64,000 nt of DNA from Neptunicoccus cionae. GTDB taxonomy: Bacteria > Pseudomonadota > Alphaproteobacteria > Rhodobacterales > Rhodobacteraceae. Where the stretch lies: the NCBI RefSeq assembly GCF_002860325.1, contig NZ_PKOJ01000007.1, positions 62,001 to 126,000 of the forward strand. Reading direction: 5' to 3'. The translations under genes were made by a program, and so were the position numbers. Positions 54,783 to 64,000 of this stretch are shown here, one piece after another (position 1 is the first letter of the stretch; every line of letters starts with the position of its first letter). Below the pieces are notes generated by a model. It searched no databases and was not told where the DNA came from. It saw nothing but the letters and a program-made list of their open reading frames with translations.

Positions 54783-56369
54783 TCATTCCCATTCAATTGT
54801 GCCCGGAGGTTTCGACGTGATGTCATAGGTCACACGGTTGATTCCTTCGACTTCATTGATAATGCGCGTCGCTGTTTCACCAAGGAATTCATGGCTGAAC
54901 GGATAATAATCCGCAGTCATCCCGTCCACGGAAGTTACGGCGCGAAGCGCACAGGCGTAATCATAAGTCCGCCCGTCGCCCATAACCCCAACGGTTTTCA
55001 CCGGAAGGATGGCGACAAAGGCCTGCCAGATTTCGTCGTAGAGCCCGTGTTTGCGGATCTGGTTAATGTAAACCGCATCCGCTTTTCGCAGGATTTCCAG
55101 TTTCGGGCGGGTGATTTCACCGGGGCAGCGAATTGCAAGACCGGGTCCGGGGAAAGGGTGGCGGCCGATAAAGCTTGTTGGAAGGCCCAGTTCTTGGCCC
55201 AGCGCGCGGACTTCGTCCTTGAACAATTCGCGCAAGGGTTCCACCAGTTTCAGACCCATTTTTTCGGGCAGACCACCCACGTTGTGGTGGCTCTTGATGG
55301 TAACGGAAGGACCGCCCGAGAAAGATACGCTTTCAATAACATCGGGGTAGAGCGTGCCCTGCGCCAGAAACTTTGCGCCGCCCACTTCGCTGGCGTGTTT
55401 CTGGAAGACGTCAATGAACAATTTGCCAATGATCTTGCGCTTGGTTTCCGGATCGGACTGGCCTTCCAACTCGCCAAGAAACAGCTCCTGTTCGTCGGCG
55501 TGGATCAGCGGCATATTATAGTTGTCGCGGAACATTTTTACGACTTCTTCAGCCTCGCCCTGACGCAATAGGCCGTGGTCTACGAACACACAGGTCAGTT
55601 GGTCGCCAATGGCTTCGTGGATCAGTACCGCTGCAACCGAGCTGTCAACGCCGCCCGAAAGCCCACAGATTACCTTTGCATCTCCCACCTGTTCGCGGAT
55701 CGTCGCAATGGCCTGTTCGCGGTAAGCTTCCATTGTCCAGTCACCGCTAAATCCGGCGAGCTTGACGAAGTTTTCATACAAAGTTGCACCATTGGGCGTG
55801 TGGTGTACCTCGGGGTGGAATTGCACCGCAAAAAAGTTCCGCTCCAGATCGGCCGTAATCGCGAAGGGCGCATTAGGGGAGGTGCCATAAACCTGAAAAC
55901 CCGGGGCAATCGCGCTGACGTGATCGCCGTGGCTCATCCAGACCTGTTCGCGCTCTTCCAGGAACCAGCCGTTCAGAAGATCAATCCGCTCCTCGCTTGG
56001 CGTGACATAGGCTCGTCCGAATTCGGCTGTGCCGTGACCGCGTTCCACCGTGCCGCCGAGCATATGCATCATAACCTGTTGGCCGTAACAGATGCCAAGG
56101 ATCGGGACGCCCAGATCAAAAACCTTTTGCGGCGGACGGGGCGAACCTTCGGTCATCACTGAGGCCGGCCCGCCCGAAAAGATCACCGCCTTGGGAGCGA
56201 ACTCTTCCAGAAATTCATCCGTCACATTCTGGAACGGGTGGATTTCACAATAGACGTTAAGCTCGCGCAGGCGGCGGGCAATTAGTTGCGTGACCTGAGA
56301 GCCGAAATCAATAATCAGCAGCTTCTCGTGGTCAAAGGTTTCGGCGGGGAGGGGGGCATGATCTGTCAT
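54783..56369 (-). CDS. guaA: GMP synthase (glutamine-hydrolysing)
   Basis: A 528-residue enzyme converting XMP to GMP. The amidotransferase half has [21 protein letters not shown] and the nucleophilic cysteine in [13 protein letters not shown]. The synthetase half has the PP-loop [14 protein letters not shown] and ends [16 protein letters not shown]...PPGTIEWE. I chose the ATG at 56369 giving [12 protein letters not shown]; an ATG 21 codons upstream adds unlikely residues. Monocistronic. Confidence 0.97.
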   Translation of the reverse strand: MTDHAPLPAETFDHEKLLIIDFGSQVTQLIARRLRELNVYCEIHPFQNVTDEFLEEFAPKAVIFSGGPASVMTEGSPRPPQKVFDLGVPILGICYGQQVMMHMLGGTVERGHGTAEFGRAYVTPSEERIDLLNGWFLEEREQVWMSHGDHVSAIAPGFQVYGTSPNAPFAITADLERNFFAVQFHPEVHHTPNGATLYENFVKLAGFSGDWTMEAYREQAIATIREQVGDAKVICGLSGGVDSSVAAVLIHEAIGDQLTCVFVDHGLLRQGEAEEVVKMFRDNYNMPLIHADEQELFLGELEGQSDPETKRKIIGKLFIDVFQKHASEVGGAKFLAQGTLYPDVIESVSFSGGPSVTIKSHHNVGGLPEKMGLKLVEPLRELFKDEVRALGQELGLPTSFIGRHPFPGPGLAIRCPGEITRPKLEILRKADAVYINQIRKHGLYDEIWQAFVAILPVKTVGVMGDGRTYDYACALRAVTSVDGMTADYYPFSHEFLGETATRIINEVEGINRVTYDITSKPPGTIEWE

Positions 56370-56535
56370 GGCAAGCCCATAGTAAATAGCTGGGATTCGC
56401 GCAAGGTCACATTCGTCGCGGGCAGGCTGCAATAGGGGCGAAATGACAGGATTTTTACGCGCCGGAGCCTAAATCCGACCCGCCATGTCGCTTTGTGCCA
56501 GAAACGGGCGAATTTACACCTTATCGCCCGCAAGA

Positions 56536-56554
56536 AAACGCTAAACCAGCGTTT
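56536..56554. promoter_or_regulatory. Inverted repeat upstream of the MttB-like gene
   Basis: A perfect 7-bp inverted repeat, AAACGCT-AAACC-AGCGTTT, ends 27 bp before the start codon. It could be an operator or a leader hairpin; there is no T run. Confidence 0.45.
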
Positions 56555-56581
56555 AATGATGTGAACAGAAGGTGATCCCAG

Positions 56582-58132
56582 ATGTCAGAAGCTGCGCCAG
56601 CAACCCGTCGTAGAACCCGTGGTGGTGGAGGCGGCGCGGCCCGTCGCGCCGATCGCACTGCTGTGCGGCTTGAGGTGGCAAAATATATAGAGCGCAATAT
56701 CCCGAACTTCGAAGTTCTGACCGAAGAAGCGTTGGAAATTATCGAAAACAACGCGGAAATCATCCTTGAAGAAATCGGCGTTCAGTTCCCCGACAATCCG
56801 GCGGCGTTGAAACGCTGGGCGGATGCCGGTGCCGATGTGGATGGCGAACGGGTACGTATTCCGCGCGGTCTGGCGCGTGAGCTGATCAAAACCGCCCCGT
56901 CCGAGTACATCCAGCACGCCAGAAATCCCGATCGGAATGTTCGGGTCGGTGGCAACTCTATGGTGCTTGCCCCTGTATATGGTCCGCCTTTTGTGCGCGA
57001 TGTGAACGGCGGGCGCCGGTATGCAACCTTGGCAGATTTCCAGAAGATGGTGAAACTGACCTATATGTCGAAATGGTTGCACCACTCCGGCGGAACTGTC
57101 TGCGAGCCGACCGACGTGGCGGTGAACAAACGGCATCTGGACATGCTATACGCCCATATGACCCTTTCAGACAAACCGTATATGGGGTCGGTGACTGCGC
57201 CGGAACGGGCGGAAGATTCGGTCAGAATGTCGGAAATCCTGTTCGGTCAAAGCCTTCAGGACAAGACGGTTATGACATCACTGATCAACATCAACTCTCC
57301 GCTGGTGTTTGATGACATCATGATGGGTGCGATGGAGGTTTATGCCAAAAACAACCAAGCCTGTATCGTTTCGCCCTTCATCGTAGGCGGTGCAATGGCG
57401 CCGGTTTCTGTGGCCGGAACGCTTGCACAGGTTCTTGCCGAAGGTCTGGCCGGTGTCGCCTATAACCAGCTTTGCAATCCGGGCGCACCGGTGATTTTCG
57501 GTGCTTTCGTGGCATCGATTGACATGAACTCCGGTGCGCCCACTTTCGGAACGCCCGAAGCTTCGAAAATTCTCTACGGTGCAGGCCAGCTGGCCCGTCG
57601 TCTGGGGTTGCCGTTCCGCTCCGGCGGGGCGCTGTGCGGCTCCAAACTGCCGGATGCGCAGGCGGCTTATGAAACTGCTAACACATTGAACGCGGCTTTG
57701 CTGGGCGGCGTGAATTTCTGTCTGCATGCAGCCGGTTGGCTGGAAGGCGGCCTTGTCACTTCGTTTGAGAAATTTGTGATGGACGCGGACCAGCTTGGCG
57801 TGCTGCATTCTCTGGCGAATGGTGTGGATATGTCCGAAAACGGGCAGGCGCTTGATGCCGTGCGCGAGGTTGGACCGGGCGGGCATTATCTTGGCTGTGC
57901 CCATACGCAGGCGAACTTTAAGGACAGTTTCTGGAAATCACAGCTTCTGGATTACAAACCGTTTGAGACATGGTCCGATGAAGGTTCCAAAGACACCATG
58001 CAACTGGCAAGCGAGCGGGTCGAGCGCATGATGAGCGAATACACCCAGCCCCCGATTGACCCTGCCGTTGATGAAGCGCTGCAAGCCTATATGGCAGAGC
58101 GGAAAGCCTCTGAACCGGATTCCTTTATCTAA
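56582..58132 (+). CDS. Trimethylamine methyltransferase (MttB)-superfamily protein, pyrrolysine-free
   Basis: A 516-residue TIM-barrel corrinoid-dependent methyltransferase relative. No in-frame TAG is needed, so it lacks the pyrrolysine of true MttB, like glycine-betaine methyltransferase MtgB and COG5598 proteins of Rhodobacterales. Conserved parts are SKWLHHSGGTVCEPTDVAVN, FIVGGAMAPVSVAGTLAQ and AFVASIDMNSGAPTFGTPEA. The first 25 residues are unusual: RRRTRGGGGGAARRADR. No corrinoid-binding partner or reductase gene is beside it. It may demethylate a quaternary amine such as betaine. GAAGG precedes the ATG. Confidence 0.88.
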   Translation: MSEAAPATRRRTRGGGGGAARRADRTAVRLEVAKYIERNIPNFEVLTEEALEIIENNAEIILEEIGVQFPDNPAALKRWADAGADVDGERVRIPRGLARELIKTAPSEYIQHARNPDRNVRVGGNSMVLAPVYGPPFVRDVNGGRRYATLADFQKMVKLTYMSKWLHHSGGTVCEPTDVAVNKRHLDMLYAHMTLSDKPYMGSVTAPERAEDSVRMSEILFGQSLQDKTVMTSLININSPLVFDDIMMGAMEVYAKNNQACIVSPFIVGGAMAPVSVAGTLAQVLAEGLAGVAYNQLCNPGAPVIFGAFVASIDMNSGAPTFGTPEASKILYGAGQLARRLGLPFRSGGALCGSKLPDAQAAYETANTLNAALLGGVNFCLHAAGWLEGGLVTSFEKFVMDADQLGVLHSLANGVDMSENGQALDAVREVGPGGHYLGCAHTQANFKDSFWKSQLLDYKPFETWSDEGSKDTMQLASERVERMMSEYTQPPIDPAVDEALQAYMAERKASEPDSFI

Positions 58133-58147
58133 GTGACTGTCGTGGCG

Positions 58148-58234
58148 GCGGGTGTTCAGTGAAAGACGCCCGCTGCAACTTCGTGCCGTGCCCTAAAAAT
58201 GCGATACTGGAACTGCGTGAAGCCATTCACGCAG
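58148..58234. terminator. Two hairpins between convergent MttB-like and kinase genes
   Basis: The first stem (58148-58156 with 58165-58173) pairs GCGGGTGTT with GACGCCCGC using G-U pairs. The second is perfect: CTGCGTGAA (58213-58221), GCCA loop, TTCACGCAG (58226-58234). Neither has a T run, so they may act with Rho or protect 3' ends. Confidence 0.45.
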
Positions 58235-58246
58235 GCTGTACTATAC

Positions 58247-59623
58247 TTACGGCGGTAAGGATTGCTCTGCCTTGCGCTGTAGGGTTTCGGACAGGGTGCG
58301 GATCAACACGCTTTTGTTCAACGGTTTGGAAAGATGGCCGTCCATGCCCCCGTCAAGATATTCTGCAATCTGATAGGCCATGGCATTGGCTGTCAGCGCG
58401 AGGATCGGGGTGCGTGGGCGCGCGGTTTTATCTTCCCATTGCCGGATTTTTTCTGTTGCTTCCATCCCGCCAAGCACCGGCATGTTGATGTCCATCAAAA
58501 TCAGATCGAATGGGCGTGCCATTGTAATTTCAACCGCTTCTGTTCCGTTTGCGACCAGAACCAGATCAAGGTCCAGATTTTTCAGCTGTTTTTCCAGAAC
58601 CAGCCGGTTTGTCCGGTTGTCTTCCGCGACAAGGATGCGCCAGTTCCGAGACGCCAAAAACTTGAACGCTTCATCGTCGTGCTGCGGCACCGGCTGAATT
58701 GAACGGACAGCGGGGTCAACTTTAATCCGTGCCGTAAATTCCGACCCTGCGCCAAAGGTGCTGCGAACAGTCAGATCGCCGTCCATCAGACGACAGATCT
58801 GGCGAGAGATCACGAGCCCGAGCCCGCTGCCGCCGAAGTTTCGGGATATACTGGCATCCGCCTGTCTGAAAGGCTGGAAAAGCTGCTTCACTCTGTCCTG
58901 ACGGATGCCGATCCCCGTATCAATCACGCGGGTTGTCAGGAACGTTCCGGTTTTCGACTCTTCCAGTTCCACACGAACACAAACCTTTCCTTCGCTCGTG
59001 AATTTAAGGGCATTTGAAACCAGATTCCCTACAATCTGGCGCAGCCGGACCGGATCGCTTTTGATCCAGCCCCGCGCGGAAGGGGCGAGCTTAATGTCAA
59101 ACAGCAGGTTTTGTTTGACAGCTTTCATACGGTAGAGTTGCTTGGCAGCATTGAAATGGGCAACAAGATCAAACGGGATTTTTTCTATCGTCAGTTCACC
59201 CGCCTCGATCTTTGACACATCCAGAATGTCGCTCAGCACCGAAAGAAGCAAACCGCCACTTTCAAGAATAGTGTTGGTCATTTCCTGTTGTTCAGCCGTC
59301 AGGTTTGTATCCGTCAGCGATTCCGCCATACCAAGAACCCCGTTCAGGGGGGTGCGGATTTCATGGCTCATATTGGCGAGAAAGACGCTTTTGGCCCTGT
59401 TGCTCGCCTCGGCAGCCTCCATTGCATTATGCAATTCGGTGGTGCGTGCTGCTACCATTTTTTCAAGCTCGTTCGCCTGTCTTGTCAGCCTTTGGTTGGC
59501 TTCCCAAAGAGCACGGCTTTTCACATCAAGCAGGGATTCCGCCTCCAGCCGTGCAGCCTTTTCCCGTTCATAGCGCTGTCGCGACACGGTGTCTTTTACG
59601 AACGGTGGAGTCATTAAGTCCAT
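58247..59623 (-). CDS. Hybrid histidine kinase associated with H-NOX
   Basis: A 458-residue cytosolic kinase. A coiled coil (about 15-70) leads to the HisKA domain with phospho-acceptor His87 in [10 protein letters not shown]. The ATPase domain has the N box at NLVSNALKF (about 200), DTGIGI and GSGLGL. A receiver domain follows with pocket residues E334/D335, phosphoacceptor Asp378 in LILMDINMP and Lys433. There are no membrane helices and no sensor domain of its own. Its start overlaps the H-NOX stop (TAATG), as in known H-NOX/HahK pairs, where nitric oxide bound to H-NOX inhibits the kinase. A histidine phosphotransferase partner is not in the window. Confidence 0.9.
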   Translation of the reverse strand: MDLMTPPFVKDTVSRQRYEREKAARLEAESLLDVKSRALWEANQRLTRQANELEKMVAARTTELHNAMEAAEASNRAKSVFLANMSHEIRTPLNGVLGMAESLTDTNLTAEQQEMTNTILESGGLLLSVLSDILDVSKIEAGELTIEKIPFDLVAHFNAAKQLYRMKAVKQNLLFDIKLAPSARGWIKSDPVRLRQIVGNLVSNALKFTSEGKVCVRVELEESKTGTFLTTRVIDTGIGIRQDRVKQLFQPFRQADASISRNFGGSGLGLVISRQICRLMDGDLTVRSTFGAGSEFTARIKVDPAVRSIQPVPQHDDEAFKFLASRNWRILVAEDNRTNRLVLEKQLKNLDLDLVLVANGTEAVEITMARPFDLILMDINMPVLGGMEATEKIRQWEDKTARPRTPILALTANAMAYQIAEYLDGGMDGHLSKPLNKSVLIRTLSETLQRKAEQSLPP

Positions 59624-60180
59624 TAGGCAGCCAGTTGCGTTGTCAGGCGGATGGTAAAAGTTGCACCGGAGCCTTCTGCGGTGGAGAGCGGTGAGCGGGA
59701 TATGAACGCGGTTTCCCCGAAATGTTCGATGCAGGCCTCAATCATGCCCTGGCAAAAATCCACAAGGGGGCGTTCGGAAAGATAAACCATTTCGAAACTT
59801 TGCGCCGATAGGTAACGGGTGGCAAACGTCGGCAGTTCCGCATCGGGATAGAGTTTGCGCACCTCTACGTGGACTTCACCTTCAATTGAGTCCAGCATCT
59901 GAAATGCGGTCGTTTTCCCTTCCATAAAAGTGAAATGGGTCTGGGCGAAACGGCGGAATATCCATTTTCCAAAATTTGTTTGTAAATTCTCGGGTGTTGT
60001 ACCGGCGTGATGTGAAAGCGCGTCGAGTAACGCCATTAGTTCACGACAGGGGTAGTTTCCCACAGCGGAATAGGCACCACCTGATGCCAGTTTTGTAGAA
60101 TTTAGCACGTCGTCAACGGCATCTTCCCCGATCAGGGAGTCGGCCAATGACAACAGTTCAACAAAAACGACACCTTTCAT
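59623..60180 (-). CDS. H-NOX heme-based nitric oxide sensor
   Basis: A 185-residue stand-alone H-NOX domain. It begins [10 protein letters not shown] and has [11 protein letters not shown]. The proximal heme ligand is His104 in [19 protein letters not shown], and the heme-propionate motif YxSxR is present as Tyr133, Ser135, Arg137 in VYLSERP. No distal tyrosine is evident, fitting NO rather than oxygen binding. It is the first gene of an H-NOX/hybrid-kinase pair. mnmA lies 70 bp upstream on the same strand; a CtrA-type motif lies between them. Confidence 0.92.
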   Translation of the reverse strand: MKGVVFVELLSLADSLIGEDAVDDVLNSTKLASGGAYSAVGNYPCRELMALLDALSHHAGTTPENLQTNFGKWIFRRFAQTHFTFMEGKTTAFQMLDSIEGEVHVEVRKLYPDAELPTFATRYLSAQSFEMVYLSERPLVDFCQGMIEACIEHFGETAFISRSPLSTAEGSGATFTIRLTTQLAA

Positions 60181-60223
60181 CCGGTCCTCTCAAGCTGCGG
60201 CAAGCACAGCTTAGGAAGCAGAT

Positions 60224-60239
60224 GTTAACATGTACCTAA
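60224..60239 (-). promoter_or_regulatory. Candidate CtrA-type box upstream of the H-NOX gene
   Basis: On the minus strand the sequence is TTAGGTACATGTTAAC, matching TTAA-N7-TTAAC with one change. It lies about 45-60 bp upstream of the H-NOX start, in the 70-bp gap to mnmA. If functional, the sensor-kinase pair has its own CtrA-linked promoter. Confidence 0.5.
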
Positions 60240-60250
60240 TTGTGAAAGAT

Positions 60251-61396
60251 TTAATAGCCGCGCCAGATCCAGCCGCCGCCCCAGATACGGGTACCTTCGG
60301 TTTCGTAGAAAACGCAGGCCTGACCGGGGGCCACGCCCTCTTCCGGGGAAAGCAGTTCTACCTCGGCTTCTGTAGCTGACAGCGGCCGCACGATTGCCTC
60401 TTTGGGGGCACGGGTGGAGCGTACCCGCACGGAAACGTGCCATTCCTCGCGGCTTTCAAAAGGTTCGTCGCCAAGCCAGTTGATTTCGCGCACCGGTACC
60501 TTGCGCGTTGCAAGGGCCTCTTTCGGGCCAACAATGACGTGTTTCTTGTCCACGTCCAGCTTGACCACGTAAAGCGGTTCACGCCCGCCGATGCCAAGTC
60601 CGCGTCGTTGGCCGACTGTGTAGTGGATCACACCTTTGTGTTCACCCAGTACTTCACCATTCAGATGGACAATCTGGCCCGGATCCGCCGCGCCCGGGCG
60701 CAGTTTCTCGATCACTGCGGCGTAAGATCCGTTTGGAACAAAGCAGATGTCCTGACTGTCCGGTTTGTCCGCTACAGGCAGGCCGAACTTGCGCGCGAGT
60801 TCACGGGTTTCTGCCTTGCTGCGCAGGTGGCCAAGCGGGAAACGCAGATAATCCAGTTGTTCCTGTTTTGTCGAAAACAGGAAATAGCTTTGATCGCGAT
60901 CACCATCAGCAGCCTTGTGAAGTTCGGCTTTGGTTTCGCCCATAAAGCGTTGGATATAGTGGCCTGTCGCCATGCAATCGGCGTCCAGATCCTTGGCGGT
61001 TTCCAGAAGGTCGCGGAATTTCACCCGCTCGTTGCACCGGATGCAAGGCACGGGTGTAGCACCCGCAAGGTAGCTGTCGGCAAATTCGTCGATCACGCTT
61101 TCGCGGAATTTGTTTTCGTAATCCAGCACATAATGGGGAAAGCCCATTTCTTCGGCCACGCGGCGGGCATCATGAATATCCCGACCGGCACAACAGGCCC
61201 CTTTCTTGGCTAGGGCCGCGCCGTGATCATACAGTTGGAGAGTGATCCCAACCACATCATAGCCTTCCGACGCGAGTTGCGCGGCCACCACAGAGCTGTC
61301 AACGCCGCCCGACATGGCAACGAGCACACGGGTGTCTTTCGGCTCTTTGGCAAAGCCCATCGAATTCAGTTCGGTTTTTGGAGTGTCGAGTGCCAT
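60251..61396 (-). CDS. mnmA: tRNA-specific 2-thiouridylase MnmA
   Basis: A 381-residue enzyme forming 2-thiouridine at wobble position 34. The PP-loop motif [16 protein letters not shown] lies near residue 28, and the two catalytic cysteines are in [11 protein letters not shown] and [10 protein letters not shown]. The C-terminal part carries the [13 protein letters not shown] beta-barrel block. It sits between H-NOX and sciP-ctrA, a Rhodobacterales neighbourhood. Start may be M1 (61396) or M13. Confidence 0.95.
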   Translation of the reverse strand: MALDTPKTELNSMGFAKEPKDTRVLVAMSGGVDSSVVAAQLASEGYDVVGITLQLYDHGAALAKKGACCAGRDIHDARRVAEEMGFPHYVLDYENKFRESVIDEFADSYLAGATPVPCIRCNERVKFRDLLETAKDLDADCMATGHYIQRFMGETKAELHKAADGDRDQSYFLFSTKQEQLDYLRFPLGHLRSKAETRELARKFGLPVADKPDSQDICFVPNGSYAAVIEKLRPGAADPGQIVHLNGEVLGEHKGVIHYTVGQRRGLGIGGREPLYVVKLDVDKKHVIVGPKEALATRKVPVREINWLGDEPFESREEWHVSVRVRSTRAPKEAIVRPLSATEAEVELLSPEEGVAPGQACVFYETEGTRIWGGGWIWRGY

Positions 61397-61571
61397 TGCA
61401 TCGCCGGAGTTTTGGAGCTGGTCCTCAGGGCCAAACCGCAGTGCCGGCCCGATAGATCAGGTTTGATATGGAATATAGTAAAACCCTAAGCGTTCTCAAG
61501 GGGCAGGGTTCACCGGTTATTAGGGGTTTGCGCAGAGTTTGGCCACAGTGAAAATAGTCAGAAGGTGCGCC

Positions 61572-61847
61572 ATGTACATAAGAAAGGACGCAGGACCCGT
61601 ATTCGTGACACTGCCGGATGGAAGTCGTCTGAGCAGGTCTGATCTTCCGCCGAAGAATACATCTCGATGGGTGGCGCGGCGTAAGGCGATAATTGTGTCC
61701 GCAGTGGAAGGCGGATTGATCACCGCGAGGGAAGCCTGTCAGACATATGATCTTACGCAGGACGAGCTGACCAGCTGGATTAGCGCGGTGAAAAGCCATG
61801 GTCCGGCGGCCCTGCGCGTCACCGCAATCCAGAAGTACCGGAGCTGA
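61572..61847 (+). CDS. sciP: SciP-like CtrA inhibitor (DUF1153)
   Basis: A 91-residue protein of the DUF1153 family. It reads LPPKNTSRWVARRKAIIVSAVEGGLITAREACQTYDLTQDELTSW, a helix-turn-helix-like fold. In Caulobacter SciP binds CtrA and blocks activation of its promoters. AGAAGG precedes the ATG at 61572; a TTG further up gives an atypical extension. It lies 135 bp upstream of ctrA on the same strand, which supports a regulatory pairing. Confidence 0.88.
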   Translation: MYIRKDAGPVFVTLPDGSRLSRSDLPPKNTSRWVARRKAIIVSAVEGGLITAREACQTYDLTQDELTSWISAVKSHGPAALRVTAIQKYRS

Positions 61848-61913
61848 CGGATTTCTGACAAGGGTTACATTATATGGACAACCTTAACGTGTATTGATAT
61901 GTTTCTTCAGAGC

Positions 61914-61929
61914 GTAACGCATATTTAAC
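61914..61929 (+). promoter_or_regulatory. CtrA-type box in the ctrA promoter
   Basis: GTAACGCATATTTAAC matches TTAA-N7-TTAAC with one change, 54 bp before the ctrA start. It fits the known autoregulation of ctrA. A weaker TTAACGTGTATTGAT lies at 61884. Confidence 0.55.
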
Positions 61930-61982
61930 TAAGTTGTGGAACACTGAGCTTACAAAAAAAACTGAACGATCTGGAGACTGTT

Positions 61983-62696
61983 ATGCGTGTTCTACTAGTT
62001 GAAGATGATCCTACGACCTCCCGAAGTATCGAATTTATGCTCTCTAATGCCAACCTGAATGTCTACGCTACAGATCTGGGCGAAGAAGGCATCGACCTTG
62101 CGAAACTCTACGACTACGATCTTATTCTGTTGGATTTGAACCTGCCTGACATCAACGGCCATGAAGTGTTACGCCAGCTACGTGTTGCCAAGATCCAGAC
62201 GCCGATTCTTATACTGTCCGGAAATGACGACGCTTCGGAAAAGGTGAAAGGTCTCGGTTTTGGCGCCGATGACTATCTTACCAAGCCGTTCCACCGCGAA
62301 GAACTTGTGGCCCGTATTCATGCAATTGTGCGCCGCTCGAAGGGGCATGCACAATCTGTGATTGAAACAGGCAAGATTGTTGTGAACCTTGATACCAAAA
62401 CCGTGTCTGTGGGACAGGACACAGTTCACCTGACAGGGAAGGAGTATCAAATGCTGGAACTGCTTTCCCTGCGCAAGGGAACCACGCTTACCAAGGAAAT
62501 GTTTCTGAACCATCTTTACGGGGGCATGGATGAACCTGAACTTAAGATCATTGACGTGTTTATTTGCAAGCTCCGCAAGAAATTGGCCGAAGCCACGGGT
62601 GGCGAAAACCTTATCGAAACGGTCTGGGGGCGGGGTTATGTTTTGCGGGATCCAGATGAGGCACCGGATTCAGTTAAGATGGTCGCATCAGCCTGA
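61983..62696 (+). CDS. ctrA: Cell cycle/global response regulator CtrA
   Basis: A 237-residue OmpR-family regulator. Receiver domain 1-120 has the phosphoacceptor Asp51 in [10 protein letters not shown] and [29 protein letters not shown]. The winged-helix domain has the CtrA-specific [52 protein letters not shown] and [10 protein letters not shown]. In Rhodobacterales it is not essential and controls motility, GTA production and competence. The upstream region holds CtrA-type motifs. ligA lies downstream. Confidence 0.97.
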   Translation: MRVLLVEDDPTTSRSIEFMLSNANLNVYATDLGEEGIDLAKLYDYDLILLDLNLPDINGHEVLRQLRVAKIQTPILILSGNDDASEKVKGLGFGADDYLTKPFHREELVARIHAIVRRSKGHAQSVIETGKIVVNLDTKTVSVGQDTVHLTGKEYQMLELLSLRKGTTLTKEMFLNHLYGGMDEPELKIIDVFICKLRKKLAEATGGENLIETVWGRGYVLRDPDEAPDSVKMVASA

Positions 62697-62830
62697 CGGG
62701 GTGGTATTCCATCTCAAAATCTGAAACCTCAATCCGTTCTGACCATGCTCTGATTGGGGCTTTGAAGTTTTTCCTGCAAAATACCAATTGGCCCAAATGC
62801 CCACTGGACCCGACACAGACAGCCAAATAG

Positions 62831-64000
<1,170 letters not shown>

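Noticed and set aside
57100-58132. Pyrrolysine codon in the MttB homologue
   Set aside because: The frame is open from start to TAA without an internal TAG.

Overview
This window looks like a chromosomal segment of a marine alphaproteobacterium of the Rhodobacterales (Roseobacter group). The evidence is the gene content and order: mnmA-sciP-ctrA-ligA, a gene-transfer-agent lysis pair inside a cytochrome c maturation cluster, an alphaproteobacterial LexA box, alphaproteobacterial-type HemB, a pyrrolysine-free MttB homologue and moderate GC (mid-50s percent by eye). Assignment to a genus is not possible from the sequence alone. I saw no rRNA, tRNA, insertion sequence, integrase or CRISPR array. 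Most of the window is dense housekeeping sequence with short intergenic gaps.

Layout. 1-4.1 kb: end of an M32 carboxypeptidase, an enoyl-CoA hydratase-like protein, a thioesterase and a solitary RTX protein. 4.4-8.4 kb: rplM-rpsI, an acyltransferase, murI and argC. 8.4-13.8 kb: a YihY-type membrane protein, then ccmE, an endolysin/holin pair of the GTA type, a striking 4 x 14 bp repeat, a small unknown protein, ccmF and ccmH. 13.9-20.5 kb: a PaaG-like isomerase, gltA, gltX, comEC and lexA with its operator. 20.5-29.9 kb: moeA-moaC-trpC-trpD-trpG, a polysaccharide deacetylase-like protein, and trpE coupled to ppiD. 30-34.3 kb: an aminotransferase, an Uup-type ABC-F ATPase, and a response regulator with a degenerate GGDEF domain behind a perfect CtrA-type box and a 15-codon leader ORF. 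34.4-43.1 kb: hemB, a small membrane protein, mfd, an MFS exporter, a DsbA-family protein and an acyl-CoA ligase. 43.1-43.75 kb: a long non-coding divergent region with an intrinsic terminator that no annotated gene explains. 43.75-56.4 kb: a peptide-binding protein, a SYLF lipoprotein, a racemase/Ldh pair, two small envelope proteins, parE, a nuclease-like protein, a MATE exporter and guaA. 56.6-64 kb: an MttB homologue, an H-NOX nitric-oxide sensor with its hybrid kinase, mnmA, sciP, ctrA and the start of ligA.

How the parts may fit together. The master regulator CtrA and its antagonist SciP sit beside an H-NOX/hybrid-kinase pair. CtrA-type TTAA-N7-TTAA motifs occur upstream of ctrA itself, upstream of the H-NOX gene, and, as a full consensus match, upstream of the REC/degenerate-GGDEF regulator at 33.3 kb. 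The same window carries three elements that in Rhodobacterales are tied to CtrA-controlled gene exchange: the GTA endolysin/holin pair, comEC (DNA uptake) and lexA (SOS). The strongest candidate for an under-described system is therefore a nitric-oxide/CtrA regulatory layer linked to gene exchange. The links between its parts are inferred from motifs and proximity and are not demonstrated here.
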